A program made the position numbers and the translations under genes. From Corythucha ciliata (lineage: Eukaryota; Arthropoda; Insecta; Hemiptera; Tingidae), in contig CM075940.1 of assembly GCA_038030265.1 (NCBI GenBank), positions 6,510,001 through 6,574,000 on the forward strand: a stretch of 64,000 bases of DNA, read 5' to 3'. Shown piece after piece: positions 1 to 12,479 of this stretch (its first letter is position 1; each line of letters starts with the position of its first letter). Under the pieces are notes generated by a model. It did no database searches, had not been told where the DNA came from, and saw only the letters and a program-made list of their open reading frames with translations.

Positions 1-340
1 GTTTTTTCTGTTGTTCGTATTACTCACTCTCTTCCGCCATAATTTAACAAAACTGGAAAGTGGAATAAAAAGAAAACTTTTACCCATCCTTACTTGACAA
101 AATACGAATAAAAGTGCATCTAGACAAATGAAAACGCCTGTGCGAGTGGGAACGACATCGGTCGGTGATGTGGAGGAGCGAGGAGAGGTGCGTTGCGTGG
201 CAACGAGAAGAACCCCTGCCAGGAATGGGAAACAAAATGCGATAGCCATCCGAAGCGCATCTTGGTGGAAAATTTTGGCAAACATTTTCATGCTAAGCGA
301 TATCAAAAATCTATAAAAATCGATTTTCATTACAGTTGCG
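1..340. other. gene-free left edge
   Basis: This is AT-rich sequence with no ORF that looks like protein and no recognisable repeat. The 62-codon ORF at 128-316 has no recognisable motif and runs straight into the following minisatellite array, so I do not call it. Confidence 0.5.
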
Positions 341-782
341 AGCCATGAAAGCACGCGTTTTCACATCGAGTAGGATAAAAAGTTTATTTCTGACGTGCCA
401 AATTCACGAGATTTGGTTTTTGAAAGATCCAAACCGGTGATTTTTTTTTTTTTCAAGTACTAAAACCGAAGTTGGTTCTCAAACTAGGCGACACCGTGAA
501 ATTGGTTTCTGTAGGTGACAAATCCACGTTTAGACTTCGAAAATGCCCAGCCCGCGGAATTGCTTTTTTGAATGACCCTAAATCGTGAAATGGCTTTTTT
601 GAATTGGGATAACCCTGTGAAATTGGCTTCTCATCGGGTCGATTCTGTGAAATTGACTTTTCAATGGGACGAAACCCGCAAAATTTGGTCAGTGAGTGCC
701 AATATTCCCGTAAAATTCGTGCTTTGGAAGGGTCAAACCAGCAAAATTGATTTCTTAGAGTGCCAAATCTGTTAAATTAGGG
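341..782 (-). repeat. T2-type degenerate minisatellite array
   Basis: Units of roughly 30 bp built around GTGAAATTGGTTTT and a G/T-rich spacer follow one another with many substitutions, for example near 500, 595, 620, 650, 670 and 710. This is the reverse orientation of the CCAATTTCGCGGGTTTGGCT type seen at 12.5-13.4 kb. The array is cut at 783 by element A and resumes briefly after 2810. The 67-codon ORF at 572-775 is a product of the repeat. Confidence 0.7.
775..782. repeat. Target-site duplication of element A, left copy
   Basis: AATTAGGG here is repeated exactly at 2810-2817 on the other side of the element. Eight perfect bases at both predicted edges make the boundaries secure. Confidence 0.9.
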
Positions 783-2809
783 CAGGGCTGGCCAACCTTT
801 TTTGGTCGTGGGCCATTAAACCTGGTTGTAAGAACTCAGGACTTTGATCTTACAAAAAGGTCGTGACGCTCTGAATAAAACGCACTTGGGGCCTGTTCAA
901 TAACTTCAACAACATAACTTAACCACAGTATTATAACGTTTTCCATTTGCACAAAAAGTGTGCCTTGTGGCAGCTCATTCCAGTGCCAGCATTAGACACT
1001 TGGCGCCTCCGTGAAGTTGCCTTCAGGACCGTTTCCCCCACACTTCATCACTTATTCTCAATTTCAAAGGTGAATTAGCGATTTTTCTCCATTTTAGCAG
1101 TGAATTAGCGATTTATCTCCATTTCAGCCGTGAATTAGAGATTTTTCTTGCAAATGAGCAATTTCACCCATTAATTAGCGCTAAATTTTCTAATTATAGC
1201 CACGAAGTTGTCTCCGGAAACCGTGACTTGCCATTACTCAATTTATTTCTGGGAAATAGTAAATGTTCTCAATTTAACCCCCTTAATAGCCATTTTTCTT
1301 GACTTAAGCCGTGAATTAGCGTTTAACATAATTGTAGCCTCCTAGCGGTCATCAACGAGATCCCCCCCCCCCATTTTTGCTGCAAATTAACGCTTTTTCT
1401 TAATTTTATCCGCGAATTAGCGCATTATCTTCATTTAGCCGTGGATTAGCGATTTTGTTCACTTTCAGCCACAAAGTTACCTTCAGAAGCCTCAAATGCG
1501 CGTTTTCTCCATTTTAACCGCGAATTTTAGCGTAATTTCCATACGTATGCGCTTCTTCTCAATTTATCGGTGAATTACCGATTTCTCCCCGCATCTCAGC
1601 CGCGATTGTCACGGCATTGTAGCACGCGTTTTGTCATTTTAGAGATTTTTAACCATTTTATCACTGAATTAGTGATTTATCTGATTTCCTGATTTCTCAA
1701 TTTTCCGTGAATTAGCAAGTTTTCTCTAATTAACCCCCAATTAGCAATTTTTACTTATTTTAGCCGCTAATTATGGATTTTTACACGTTTCATCAACAGA
1801 TTACAGTTCCCTCAATTTTCGCTGCGAATTACTTAACGCTTTTTCTGAAATTTGGCCCTGGACTAACGATTTTTTTCACTTTCTGGCACGAAGTTACCTT
1901 CAGAAGCCACGAAATGACGTTTTCTCCATTTGACCCGCGAATTAGCGTTTTGTTTACTTCAGCGCTTCTTCTCAATTTTGTTGATGAATTAACAATTTTT
2001 CTCCATTTTAACGGCGAATCAGCGATTTTTTGTCATTTTAGCGATCCATTTTATTAGCCGTGAATTAGCGATTTATCTGAATAATGCTTGAATTCGTGTT
2101 TTTCATTATTTCAGCCGCTAATCAGCGATTTTTCTCAATTTCATCCATGAATTAGCAACTTTTCTTAATTTTAGCTGCGTATTAGCGAGATTTGTTTCGC
2201 TTTGAGCTATATGGATTAGCGTTTGTTCGCAGTTTGAGCCGCGAACTTGCCTTCAGAAGCTGAACATTGTCGTTTCCATACTTCTAGCCTATAATTGTAA
2301 GCGCCACTTTAGCAACGATTGCATGATTTTAGCCGCTAAAGAGTGATTTCCCCGATTTTATCCGTGATGAATTAGCACTTTTTCTTAATTTTCCTCGCAA
2401 ATTAGCGTTTTTGCCCCTTTTTTTAGCCATGAATTAGCTATTGAGCCACGAACTTGCGTTCTGAATAGGCCGAGAATTCATGTTTTCGAAATTTTGGGCG
2501 CGAATTAGCGCTTTTTCTCAAAACCATTTGAAAATTATCGATTTTTTACTTTTGTATCCGTGAATTAGCATCTTTCGTAATTTTAAACGCAAATTACTGT
2601 TGTTTACACTTTATCCACGATTTTAGAGCATGTTCTTAATTTTATCCGTAAAGTAACGTTTTACCACACGAATTAGCTATGTATTTTTCTTAACTTCATG
2701 ATAATTTACCACTAGGCCATGGCCATGCTAGGGTAGGCCATGGGTGAGCCATTGTGAAAGGCTCAGCGGGCCGCTTCTTGGCCCGCGGGCCCTGGGTTGG
2801 CCACCCCTG
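783..2809 (+). mobile_element. Element A: non-autonomous hAT-like transposon filled with T1 minisatellite
   Basis: The left end reads CAGGGCTGGCCAACC and the right end GGTTGGCCACCCCTG, a terminal inverted repeat of the hAT kind. An 8-bp direct repeat AATTAGGG flanks it exactly (775-782 and 2810-2817), the target duplication expected of hAT elements. There is no transposase. About 1060-2700 is an array of about 30-bp units of the form GTGAATTAGCGATTTTTCTC plus CATTTTAGCC. The subterminal parts (783-1050 and 2700-2809) are shared with elements B and C. The insertion lies within a T2 array. Confidence 0.88.
1060..2700 (+). repeat. T1 minisatellite array inside element A
   Basis: This is a long run of degenerate units of about 28-32 bp with the core GAATTAGCG, a T-rich spacer and TTTTAGCC. 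Units are diverged from one another, so the array is old or was amplified from a mixed template. It contains one 9-base C run near 1363. ORFs in it are accidental. Confidence 0.8.
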
Positions 2810-2817
2810 AATTAGGG

Positions 2818-5800
2818 TTTAAGGGGGTGAAATCTATAGATTCTAGCCATTGGCTTGACCAAGATCATAAGGAAGAGAGAGGTCATTCAGGAATTATCTT
2901 TTGCGTCTCCGAGGTAACGAAGAATCATGCCTACCTGTGTAATTACGCTTGTAAGGGGGTTGTTGGGGGAATCTGGTCACTCCATGGAAAATCCTATAAC
3001 ATTACCATATGACTCTGTCTTTCCTTCAAGTTCCATTCTAGAGTCTACCTTGGAATTGAACACTCCGGCTCCTCCTGTCTGACATCTTCCCCACTTCTGG
3101 CCGAATAACCAGCTTTTGGGGAGAAAAAAACCTAAAATTGAAAGTAGGTTTCGCCCCTAAAAACCGTGCGTTTACCGGTATACAAATAGTGTCCGGTGTT
3201 TACCGTCAAACCGTCACTTTTGAAGTTACTCGGATGAGGGGGGCAGCAAGGTTCATACTAGAGCGAGAAGACAACCGTATATAATCATAAATTATATCTC
3301 ATCTAATCAAACGTTGCACTCTAGACAAGTAGATGAATCTCAATGGGTTCATTATTTTTGGTCAATGACCCGAATCCAAAGGTCCCATAAGGACTCTGCA
3401 GGGGACAGGACGCAATGCGTCATATAAAAAGAAGAAAACCCATAGAACTACTGGAAGAGACTAGTTAAAGGGCTAAGGGTAGGGAGATCATGTGAACAAA
3501 AGAAAACACCAATCTTTCTCTCCCCAGAAGCAGTTTGTCTCGCTTCGATGTTGAATTTGAGAACTGGATTTCCCTAGTTCAATTCTCTTTTTTTTCCTTC
3601 TATGACGTCTGATGCGTAAAAAAAAAAGTCGAAGGGGGAAAAATGAGGTAGGAGAATTTTATATAAATGTAAATTGCTTTTTTCTGTATTGAATAAATGT
3701 AAAAAGAAAATGTCGGCTGTCACATTTTTTTGATCTTATTTCATTGCGGACAGTAATATGATTATCTGATGAAAATGCATATTTTGTGGAAAATAAGAGC
3801 ACTCATCCTTCTGGATTCTAGATTATTTCTCTTCAGTTTAATCAATCGATATAAAAATAAAATAAACTCTTGAGGTCAGATTAATTATATTTACTTCTTT
3901 TTTATTCCTTTGTTTTCACACGGTTTTCATCAAAAACCCATCAGAGACTAGATAAATTCGTAAAACTTGGTTTGGTAATAATAGTTCAAAGTAAAAAATC
4001 GTCGCTGGACTGGAAGAAGGGTGCGAGGATTATTTATGAAGGCCATCAAAGCGGAAGACCTTCAGTGGAAAAAGAAAGTACGTGATCGGACTGACATAGT
4101 CGCACCCCCGACTTCTAATCGAAACGCGAGTCATTGCTCAAGACCCACTGTAGAATTAGTGTTTCAATTAATCCTTTTCTTTCGATGCAATGTTTATAAT
4201 AATACAATGTTTACTTTAGAGAAAAGTAATAAAAACGGAAACTCCCAGGATAAAAAATTGACTACCCGGGCGAAAACGCAGGAATTCAAATACACGAGTC
4301 AAACCCTGAAACGTAAATATTTATAAATCGCGGGATTATGCCGTGAACAGCGTTATTTCATTAATGTAGTGCACGAGAAGAACTGGGATAATGATTGATG
4401 ATAGGGACATGATATCCCATTTGCTCGATATCTTTGTATGGGATGACAGAAAGAGAGAGCATGACATTACTCCCTTCTCTCCGCCTCATCTTCGATTTCA
4501 GACTTCGAGTATTCCTCGATGGTTTGAGGAACTTGTCAAACTTTTTTTTTTTTTTTAAATCCCTAAGAGAAGAATTATTGGAAATCAATTAAACATAATT
4601 TTTTCCATTTATCGTATCAAAAATCGCTTCGTAATGTGAAATAATTATACTTAGGAAATGTAGCTTGAAACACTTTGCCCTAAATAGAACTAATGGAGTC
4701 ACTTAAATGCCTAAGTGGTATTGGATTTACCACTTTTTGTAGAAGATATAAACACTGATTGTGAGCTTCTAAGGAATTTTCAATAATTTATGAAAAAGTA
4801 CGATATTTGTATTTATTCAGCGCCGTTAACTCATGAATCGAGTTCCCACTTGTAAATCGAAGGGCTTTGTCCAAATCCTTCTTTTTCATAAAAGGCTATT
4901 TGTACACACCAAAATGGTAGAGCAACTATAAACGTCACTGGAAGAAGTCACAAGTTTCCATTGCGAATTTTATTACTTTTTAAAAGTAAAATAAATCGAC
5001 AGAACTTGGTGCCACGCCTGTGAAATCGATTTCAATTTTATTCGGTTAGTCGACGAACTTCCAAACTTCATCTTTCAATCAAGACCCCTCCATTAATGTA
5101 AATTTACCTGTTTGCATAACAAAAGATATTTAATTCACTGAAATTTGAGTAATTTGTAAATTTTCTACAAGTGTCGGCTTTGTATCGTGCTTCGAAGCGA
5201 TTTACGTAAAGTCATTTCGGAAACGACGGAAAAGAATCACGCAAAGGGGAGAGCCTAGCCGGGTACTGGGAAAACTTGGCCGAAGGGCGAATCGTTTTCG
5301 TCCCCCCCCCCTCACCCTGTTACGTACTGTGCATGAACTGATATTTCATAAAGCCCAAAATTAAACAATAATTAAAATAAATTAATTGAGACGCTAAATT
5401 ATGACTATGGCGAAACCTTTTTTTCCTAGGATGAAAAAAAAAAAAATCGTTTTGTAGCATTTTTGCGTGCACCCTGACGTGCCGCCGCCACCACCACCAC
5501 ACCTCTGACTGTCACGCCTCATTCACAAACACAACCATCATTCATGGGACACTCGCGAGACACTATAGGCACGCAGAGTTTCTTTCGAGTGTAGACTTGA
5601 GAGAACGACGCGTGAATGAAATTTGCCGGACAGTCATTATGAATGTTATAGTTAAAAGGGTTTCCAGCGATAAAATAAATTCATTTTCAAGCAAGGTTGA
5701 CCGTTTTTTTACTCTTCAATTATAAATAACCTCGTTATTTCATAATCAATGTTAGTGCTACACTGAAAGGTTTTCTTTAAAAATTAAAGTGAAAAAAGTA

Positions 5801-5940
5801 TCCTTATAGGAACGCTTGACGATTTTATTATTTTAAAATGATCTCTGTGAGTTATGAAAACCTCTTTTTTAAAAAAGGGATGGGTTAATGCAATAAACAA
5901 TTTTTTGCCCTTGCCTTTTCAATGGTTAGGACGGTTTGTT
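2818..5940. other. gene-free, repeat-poor stretch
   Basis: No exon, RNA gene or transposon could be supported here. The sequence is AT-rich with poly-T, poly-A and poly-C tracts (a C run near 5303). Short ORFs at 2797-3012, 4021-4326, 4361-4588 and 5320-5502 lack recognisable motifs and splice context. A few bases after 2817 continue the T2 array that element A interrupted. Confidence 0.45.
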
Positions 5941-6417
5941 AGTGTGGGATATTGGGTCTGACGATGAGAGGTGAATTTCCTCACTCTCAGGCATTGCAGA
6001 AAAAACGCGACAGATAAAACGGCGCGCCACAGTTGACTGGTGAATCCCTAAGGGATGGAAGGGCAAACGTCCGAGCACTGGGCAGTTTTAACAAGATGGT
6101 CCCCAGAGATGAGCCGGGCGAGGTTCGAACCCCTCGGAAAGTGGACAAATGCGGAATGTATAGTTGGCCCCAGCCAAAAAGCATCTATAAGCGTCACGTT
6201 AAGGGGCAAAAAATTAGATTCTCGCGTTGTTCTTGGTTTCGTCCGATTGGCTCGACTCGTTAGTGACTCATCGAGGTCAACCTCACAGAGTAAACCCTTT
6301 AACTCCTCGTCAGATTCCCCGAGCCGATAAAGCTTAAAGTATATACGCGGTTTCAGAAAATGCCCTGGTAATTCCTGATCCGTAGACCCCTGCCCTACCT
6401 GCTTCAATTGATATCTG
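5941..6417. other. Fragment related to the interior of element E
   Basis: The stretch around 6150-6180, ending TATAGTTGGCCCCAGCC, resembles the TATACAGTTGGTCCCAGCC block at 26263-26281 and the equivalent part of element E. Three overlapping ORFs on both strands (6033-6407) reflect a stop-poor sequence and not a gene. GGTTCGAACCC at 6122-6132 looks like a pol III B box, but no tRNA fold surrounds it. The fragment is cut by the mariner insertion at 6418. Confidence 0.4.
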
Positions 6418-6419
6418 TA

Positions 6420-6982
6420 CAGGGTGTTTCTGAAATGGATGTCAATATTTAGGATGATGATTCTGCGTCACAAATGCGTCAAAAAAAGTCATATTGACCC
6501 TAGTCCGATTCCTAATAGTTTCCGAGATATTCACGAATTTAGTAGTTTTCAAAATGACCTTGTTTTCTTGAAGAAAATCATCCGTACCTTAGCAACCAGA
6601 TGAGGCACGTCAAATCTGATGACACCGTTGGAAAGGCCAGACTTTTTTCGACGCCGTTCAGTGTTATTTGCTTCAATGTCGCCCCCTCCTGCTGATAAAA
6701 TCAGAGTCAAACTTTAAATTGCTTTTAATGTTACCAATGCTGACTAGGTTTTGAAGTCGATTTTCTCAGCAACAAGTGGTTTCCAAGATGACCTTTTTTC
6801 AGAAAAGTTGCCACATGGTGTCAGCATCATTATGGTTTTTTGATATCACCTTCCATCTCGGATATTTTTTCGATTATTCCAAAATGATTGCTGAAAAATC
6901 CGTTTTAGTGCTCATAACTCAAACAGTCTTTCTTCACGAATAACTCGAGAAAAAACATGATGAATGTTTGCCATCCATTCTT
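6420..6982 (+). repeat. Left terminal inverted repeat of the mariner-like element
   Basis: This pairs with 8354-8912 over its whole length. The inner edge is the word GTTTGCCATCCATTCTT, mirrored by AAGAATGGATGGCAAAC at 8354-8370. Small indels account for the 4-bp length difference. Confidence 0.9.
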
Positions 6983-7033
6983 CACTAATTAAAGAATTAG
7001 AAAAAAAAACATTTTTTATTCAAGTGTTCCTAT

Positions 7034-8115
7034 TTACTGGAGAAATTCGAACTGCGTTCCTCCTACTCTTATGCATAACTCTGCTCTCCTGGTCAACGAC
7101 TGGTGGACATTTGAAAGGACAATATGATCACGTCGGATTTCATCACAAGCATCTAAGATTCTCCGCCTCAAAGTTTCTTCGTCGGGAACGGGTGTCGCGT
7201 ATACAAGGGTTTTTATATGCCCCCAAGCATAGAAGTCCAGAGGGTTGAGGTCTGGTGATCTTGGTGGCCATGCAACAGGGCCTCCTCTCCCGATCGATTT
7301 ATTGCCATACGCCTCGTCGAGGTAACCACAAGCTAGTCTGCTGTAATCAGGAGGGGCTCCGTCATGCATAAACCACATTCTTGCACGAGTGGCCAGCGGT
7401 ATGTCCTCCATCAAAACAGCATGGAGAATTTCCTCCAGAAAATCTCTGTAGATTTCACCAGTCAGCCTCGGTGGCAAAAAGTGTGGACCAACGATTGTCG
7501 TCCCGAGAATCCCCTGCCACACATTCAAAGAAAATTGTTGCTGGTGCCTGCTTTCAAAGTAAGCGTGAGGGTTGTCCTCCTGCCACCTATGATCGTTGTG
7601 GAAATTTACAATTCCGTCACGTCCGAAGTAAGCTTCGTCCGTAAATAAAACGTTTTTTGTAAAATTTCTCGATTCTCGAATTTTTTGCCGTAGCCAACGG
7701 CAAAAAAATACTCGTGGCTCGTGGTCAGTAGGTAACAAGGCATGCACGCGTTGCAAATGGTACGGATGAAGGCCCTCGCGACTTTGTACTTTCCACAGAC
7801 CATTCAGTGACTGAGCCCCATCAACTGCCCGATTTCACGCGTGCTCAGAGTCTGGTCTTCCGAGACTACTGCCAGAATTTCCTCCTCAACGTCGGCTGTC
7901 AATACTGACCTTTCCCGGCCTCGATCAGCTGACCGTACCGCAAAAGAGCCATTCTCTCCAAGACGACGATGAATCGACGAAAAAACTCTTCTATCGGGTT
8001 GGCGTCGATGAGGATACATCTCTCGATACATGCGACTAGCAGCTAATGCACTTCTCCCGCACGTCCATACACGAAGTGCATGAAAGCAAAATTCACCGTT
8101 TGAAAACGCATCCAT
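7034..8115 (-). pseudogene. Tc1/mariner-superfamily transposase, frameshifted
   Basis: This is the cut-and-paste transposase of the enclosing element. The first 103 codons (8115-7804) carry the DNA-binding half, with a helix-turn-helix-like stretch around RMYREMYPHRRQPDRR and a second near STREIGQLMG. The frame then stops at 7804-7806 and resumes in another frame just before SLNGLWKVQ, as if one base was lost near 7806-7812. The second part runs to a stop at 7034 and holds the RNase H-like catalytic core: LFTDEAYF (first Asp), MHDGAPP (second Asp) and SPDLNPLDF (third Asp). I count 41 residues between the second and third Asp, which fits the DD41D group. The summed length of about 355 residues is normal for the family. 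As it stands it cannot give a full protein. Confidence 0.9.
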
Positions 8116-8353
8116 TTAAACAATATTCGCTTGTTATGCAATGTAGAGAGGTACAACCCTTTCATGTAGTGGCTGTCATGTTGCGGAACAATGCTGCATC
8201 TGATGCTTCTCATGACGTCACCATTCAACGATTAATAAGAACATTTCCTTATAGGCCTAAATTACCACTTGTTCTGAATCACCACCTACTGTGTCAGCAC
8301 AGTTGAGTCCTTCATCATTGGAAAATGTTCACTTTCAAAGGTCCTTTTTAGTC

Positions 8354-8912
8354 AAGAATGGATGGCAAACATTCATCATGTTTTTTCTCGAGTTATTCGT
8401 GAAGAAAGACTGTTTGAGTTAAGAGCACTAAAACGGATTTTTCAGCAATCATTTTGGAATAATCGAAAAAATATCCGAGATGGAAGGTGATGTCAAAATA
8501 CCATAATGATGCTGACACCATGCGCCAACTTTTCTGAAAAGGATCTTGGAAACCACTTGTTGCTGAGAAAATCGACTTCAAAACCTAGTCAGCATTGGTA
8601 ACATTAAAAGCAATTTCAAGTTTGACTCTGATTTTATCAGCAGGAGTAGGCGACATTGAAGCAAATAACACTGAACGGCGTCGAAAAAAGTCTGGCCTTT
8701 CCAACGGTGTCATCAGATTTGACGTGCCTCATCTGGTTGCTAAGGTACGGATGATTTTCTTCAAGAAAACAAGGTCATTTTGAAAACTACTAAATTCGTG
8801 AATATCTCGGAAACTATTAGGAATCGAACTGGGGTCAATATGACTTTTTTTGACGCATTTGTGACGCAGAATCACCATCCTAAATATTGACATCCATTTC
8901 AGAAACACCCTG
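8354..8912 (-). repeat. Right terminal inverted repeat of the mariner-like element
   Basis: This is the reverse-complement partner of 6420-6982. It lies on the 5' side of the minus-strand transposase frame, so any promoter for the transposase should lie within it or in 8116-8353. Confidence 0.9.
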
Positions 8913-8914
8913 TA

Positions 8915-9010
8915 TAGTAGGGCAGCTGCCCCACTCTGGTCTTCGCTTTCTTGTCCAGTGGAGGGAAACTGCCCACCCTTGTTCCCCTTCTGGCTATACG
9001 TCCATGCTAC
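8915..9010 (+). mobile_element. 3'-terminal fragment of a G-family element
   Basis: The module GGGCAGCTGCCCCACTCTGG followed by a second GGGAAACTGCCCACCC and TCTGGCTATACG matches the right end of G1 at about 51500-51588 and, inverted, 46103-46180. It lies directly after the TA at the right edge of the mariner element, so that element probably inserted into or beside a G-family copy. Confidence 0.5.
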
Positions 9011-12000
9011 CAAGAGTTTTTACAAAGCCCCCTCCCCCTCCCCAATCACCATATTTCACACAAAATTGACCCCCCCCCCCCATTGAAAAAAAATTCCAGC
9101 AAAGCTCGCTCTACTACACCCCTTGTGCATCGCTGTGCCCCGAGGACAATATATTGGATGGCAAACAACGAGCCGCTCTTCAAATATTTCCCGGGCGCCG
9201 TCGAACGGCTCTTATAATTATATTATTAATAATGTTATTATTCGCGAGGATGCCTATGTAATGGATTGGCTCGTTTTAATAATGAATATACACGCAGGGC
9301 CATTTCGATGTCGTTAGGGCAGCCAAGCTCAAAGTACTTAAAAAAAGAAATCTTATGGGCACCAGTGAATTTATTCCTATCGAAATTATTCAGGCGTACT
9401 ATCTGAATTTTAAAATGAAAGGCACTAGAAATGATCGAGCTACACAAGTCAATACTAATAGCGATGTGATGGTGAAGGGCGGGGTGTAACAAATTGAATC
9501 TTTTGTTTCTTTCAAAATATCAAAAATAATCTTTCCAGCTGATCATAAAATATGAGTGCGTGAAATAATGGATTTCAGTTATCGTTGTTGCAAGTTGAAA
9601 GCCCGAAATGTTCTAATCGATTATATAAATATTTTAATTTGTTTTCACCTCCCCACTCATCCCCCTGCTAAAACTTTCAGCTCATTTATTGCTGAAATAT
9701 ATCCTGAAGTTGGGTTTCAACAGCATTAAATAAGGAGGAAGAAAAGGCTCTCTCATAGAAATTTTAGTCTTCTCCCTTCCACCACCCTTCGTATCCGATC
9801 CTTCGTCGGAAGAAAGGATATGAATGATCTGACTGGCCCGCGTGCAAACAATCAGTGGAGCTCATACGCAGTCACGATAACGTTGAATGAGCCAGCAGCT
9901 CTTGGATTTAAACCGCAGAGATAATCCCAGACTAACGGTTACTGCTCTTCTAAATAGAAGATTTATAAGTTGGACGTGTTTTACCGATAACTATCATCGC
10001 CCTCATTTAATAAAACTCGTGGCAAAAGTTTCAAAAATGTGACTTTTAAAACTGTCCAAGAGAATGTTATATTCATACGAAGCAATTACTGGGGGAAAAA
10101 ATGGAAGTAAAAGGGGAAGCAAGAGGGAAAAAAACGTATATTGGTTTATTATTTTTAATATCTTTCCTGACGAAAAAATCAATGAAATCAGAAACGTAGA
10201 CTTCAACTAAGAGCATGTGATATTGATGAATTCTCAACATCCTAAACTTAAGTTTTTGGTTTCATTCTATTAAATACGCAACAGGAAAGTATTAATTATT
10301 TCGCTTCAAACACTGAACAATACATTTATCGTATTAAATAAAAACTGCTTGCTCCTCCCAAAAACATGTATTACTATACACTCTCACATGCTCATTTATT
10401 TGTAGAAGTAGAGTAGAGATCACAATTTAGTGCTTTGAACCTCCTCATCCCCCGCCACACCACACCACTCTTTTTTTCAGGGGAAATATGGAAGTGTAGC
10501 CCAAGAGACAAAGAGAAAATGGGCGGGTGAAGGATCACAGTTTGTTTTATGACAAACGCTGCATTCAGTCGAGTCAGCAGCTTGAATACCCGTCCATTAT
10601 GTCAACACAGTTGTACACACAGGCAAAAAAAAGGGGAAGAAAAAAAATAAAACTTTTGACTTTAAATCACTGGACAGCAAACCGTGTGTATTCTCTCAAG
10701 CAATAAAGGCCAAATATTAAGAAATTGTTTATTTAACGAAAAAATTATTTAAAAACTGCAAACAATATAAGATCATGATTCTGCATGTATTACAAAAGCT
10801 TTATTTGTTCGAGTTGTATTCTTTATTCGGGTTAAATGCCACACTGAAAACGAAGCATCCCTTGGGCTTACCGAGGCGGTTAACAAAGGTGCCCCTTAGT
10901 TTTCCCTGTTTTAACCGGCGGCGGCGGAAAAAGGACAGGTATTCTCTGCACAATACGCGGCGAACACTATTTTTCTTTTTAACGTGTTTCAGGGGACGTC
11001 TCAAACTTATGCTTCCTACATTGTTTGAATTAGCATCCCTGTTTATATGAAAAAAACTTCAAGTCGGTTCTTTATGTTTCTGAACACGATCTAATTTGCA
11101 TGAAATGGATCATTGGTAGAAAATATTTCCAGTTAGAATTTATTGTACAGGAAAATGAGGATGCAGGAGGGGAAAAGTTTTTTTTTCTCTGATACCCTGC
11201 TTAGCGCAGTGCACCACTCTACAGCGGCCAGCGTCGCCACAGGGTGAATAAATAGTATAATAGTTATGACCTTCAAGTCCCCCTCCCCCCACCAACAAAC
11301 TTTTTGTTGAGCTTTTTAGAGTCCCGAATTGGCGAATATTCAACTGTTTATTCCTTTTCTATAGACGACGCTTGGACGCTTCAGGACGGTTACTCGTAGA
11401 GAAAATGAGATTTCATACTGCGGTTCCCAGATTGCCCGGGCTATTGGTTACAAGAGGATATCGTTCTACCCTCTACCCTCCCCCTTTGTGTGATTTTGTG
11501 CGAGTGTATGAAACAGAATTTCAAATCCCCCCGCCCTTCAACCATTCACTTCAGTTCCTGAATCCACTTAAAACGAGCTTTTGGTTTTAACGCGAACAAG
11601 CGTCCTTAATAATCGTTGAATTTTATTCATTTATAATATTGAAAAACATCTTATGTTTAAATTGAACATTTTGTTTATCCTAAGCTTCTTTTTCATGAAA
11701 TCTAAATCCACAATGCTGCTGTTGAGTTTTTTCACGATCACTTATTTTAGGACTTGATCCATTCCTCCCCTTTACACCACCACACTAAAACCACAAAATC
11801 CCAAGCAACCTTTACCTCTCCAACACTTGACTATTTCCAGCCGGATCTTTTTATACACGTTGTTGTCCTCCCTCATGAAGCGAAAGAGTGGTGGTTGGCG
11901 AGTGGGGGAGAGTGAGAAAAGTGTTAAGCCAATAAGCCAGTTGATGTTTGCTGGGCTGAAAGAGTTGATCGCGAACTGCCAAATATTATCTTATGTTAGT

Positions 12001-12479
12001 CCAACTTTATCGTAAAGTTCGAATGTAAAGGATGAGGAAAAAAATGCTCTTTTTCGGGAGTGCGATAACAACAAAAAAGCTTAAAGTTTTTCGGGGAGCG
12101 CTGCTCCTTGATCTTCTAGTTTTACGTCATTACTTTTCCTTTTTTTTCACATCACTTTTTACTGAGCTGAAAGTGAGGCTTCCTTCTTGAAAGCTCAGAC
12201 TAGGAGATGGAAAGGAGAAACGAATCTTTCAACAACTGAATTTACTACATTACCTTAACTATGAAATTAATTTAATTAGCGTGCAGAGCATCGGAAATAT
12301 ATTCAACAACTATCTAATCTGATGAATTCTTGGTGAAGGGCTCCCAGCTTTTCATAGAAAATGATCCCTGACCATATCAGATGCCCAATTAAAATTATTC
12401 TATACAACAAATACCGTTAGCTCTGAATGAAAACTTGCAAACTATGAATATTATATTTTTCTGGCAGTCGAAAGAAAGT
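9011..12479. other. gene-free, repeat-poor stretch
   Basis: Nothing here could be supported as a gene. Homopolymer C runs (near 9069 and 11280), AT-rich DNA and pyrimidine-rich tracts are present. ORFs of up to 94 codons, including the overlapping pair at 10775-11050 (+) and 10801-11004 (-), show no recognisable motif. Confidence 0.45.

Larger units (their letters stand above)
6420..8912 (-). mobile_element. Tc1/mariner-like transposon with about 560-bp terminal inverted repeats
   Basis: The element begins CAGGGTGTTTCTGAAATG at 6420 and ends with its reverse complement at 8912, flanked on both sides by TA (6418-6419 and 8913-8914), the target of the Tc1/mariner superfamily. The inverted repeats continue inward for about 560 bp (6420-6982 and 8354-8912) with few differences, far longer than the tens of bases common in mariners. 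Between them lies one transposase reading frame on the minus strand, broken by a frameshift. The good match between the two repeats suggests a fairly recent insertion or gene conversion between the ends. Confidence 0.93.

Noticed and set aside
1060..2700. CRISPR-like regular repeats
   Set aside because: Units are degenerate and contiguous with no unique spacers, and the genome is eukaryotic.
6100..6150. Possible tRNA gene or SINE with B box GGTTCGAACCC
   Set aside because: No A box at the right distance on either strand, no acceptor stem, and the T-arm-like stem needs an extra C.
6033..6407. Three overlapping ORFs of 76-119 codons on both strands
   Set aside because: They share one stop-poor, repeat-related stretch, lack motifs, and no frame looks better than the others.
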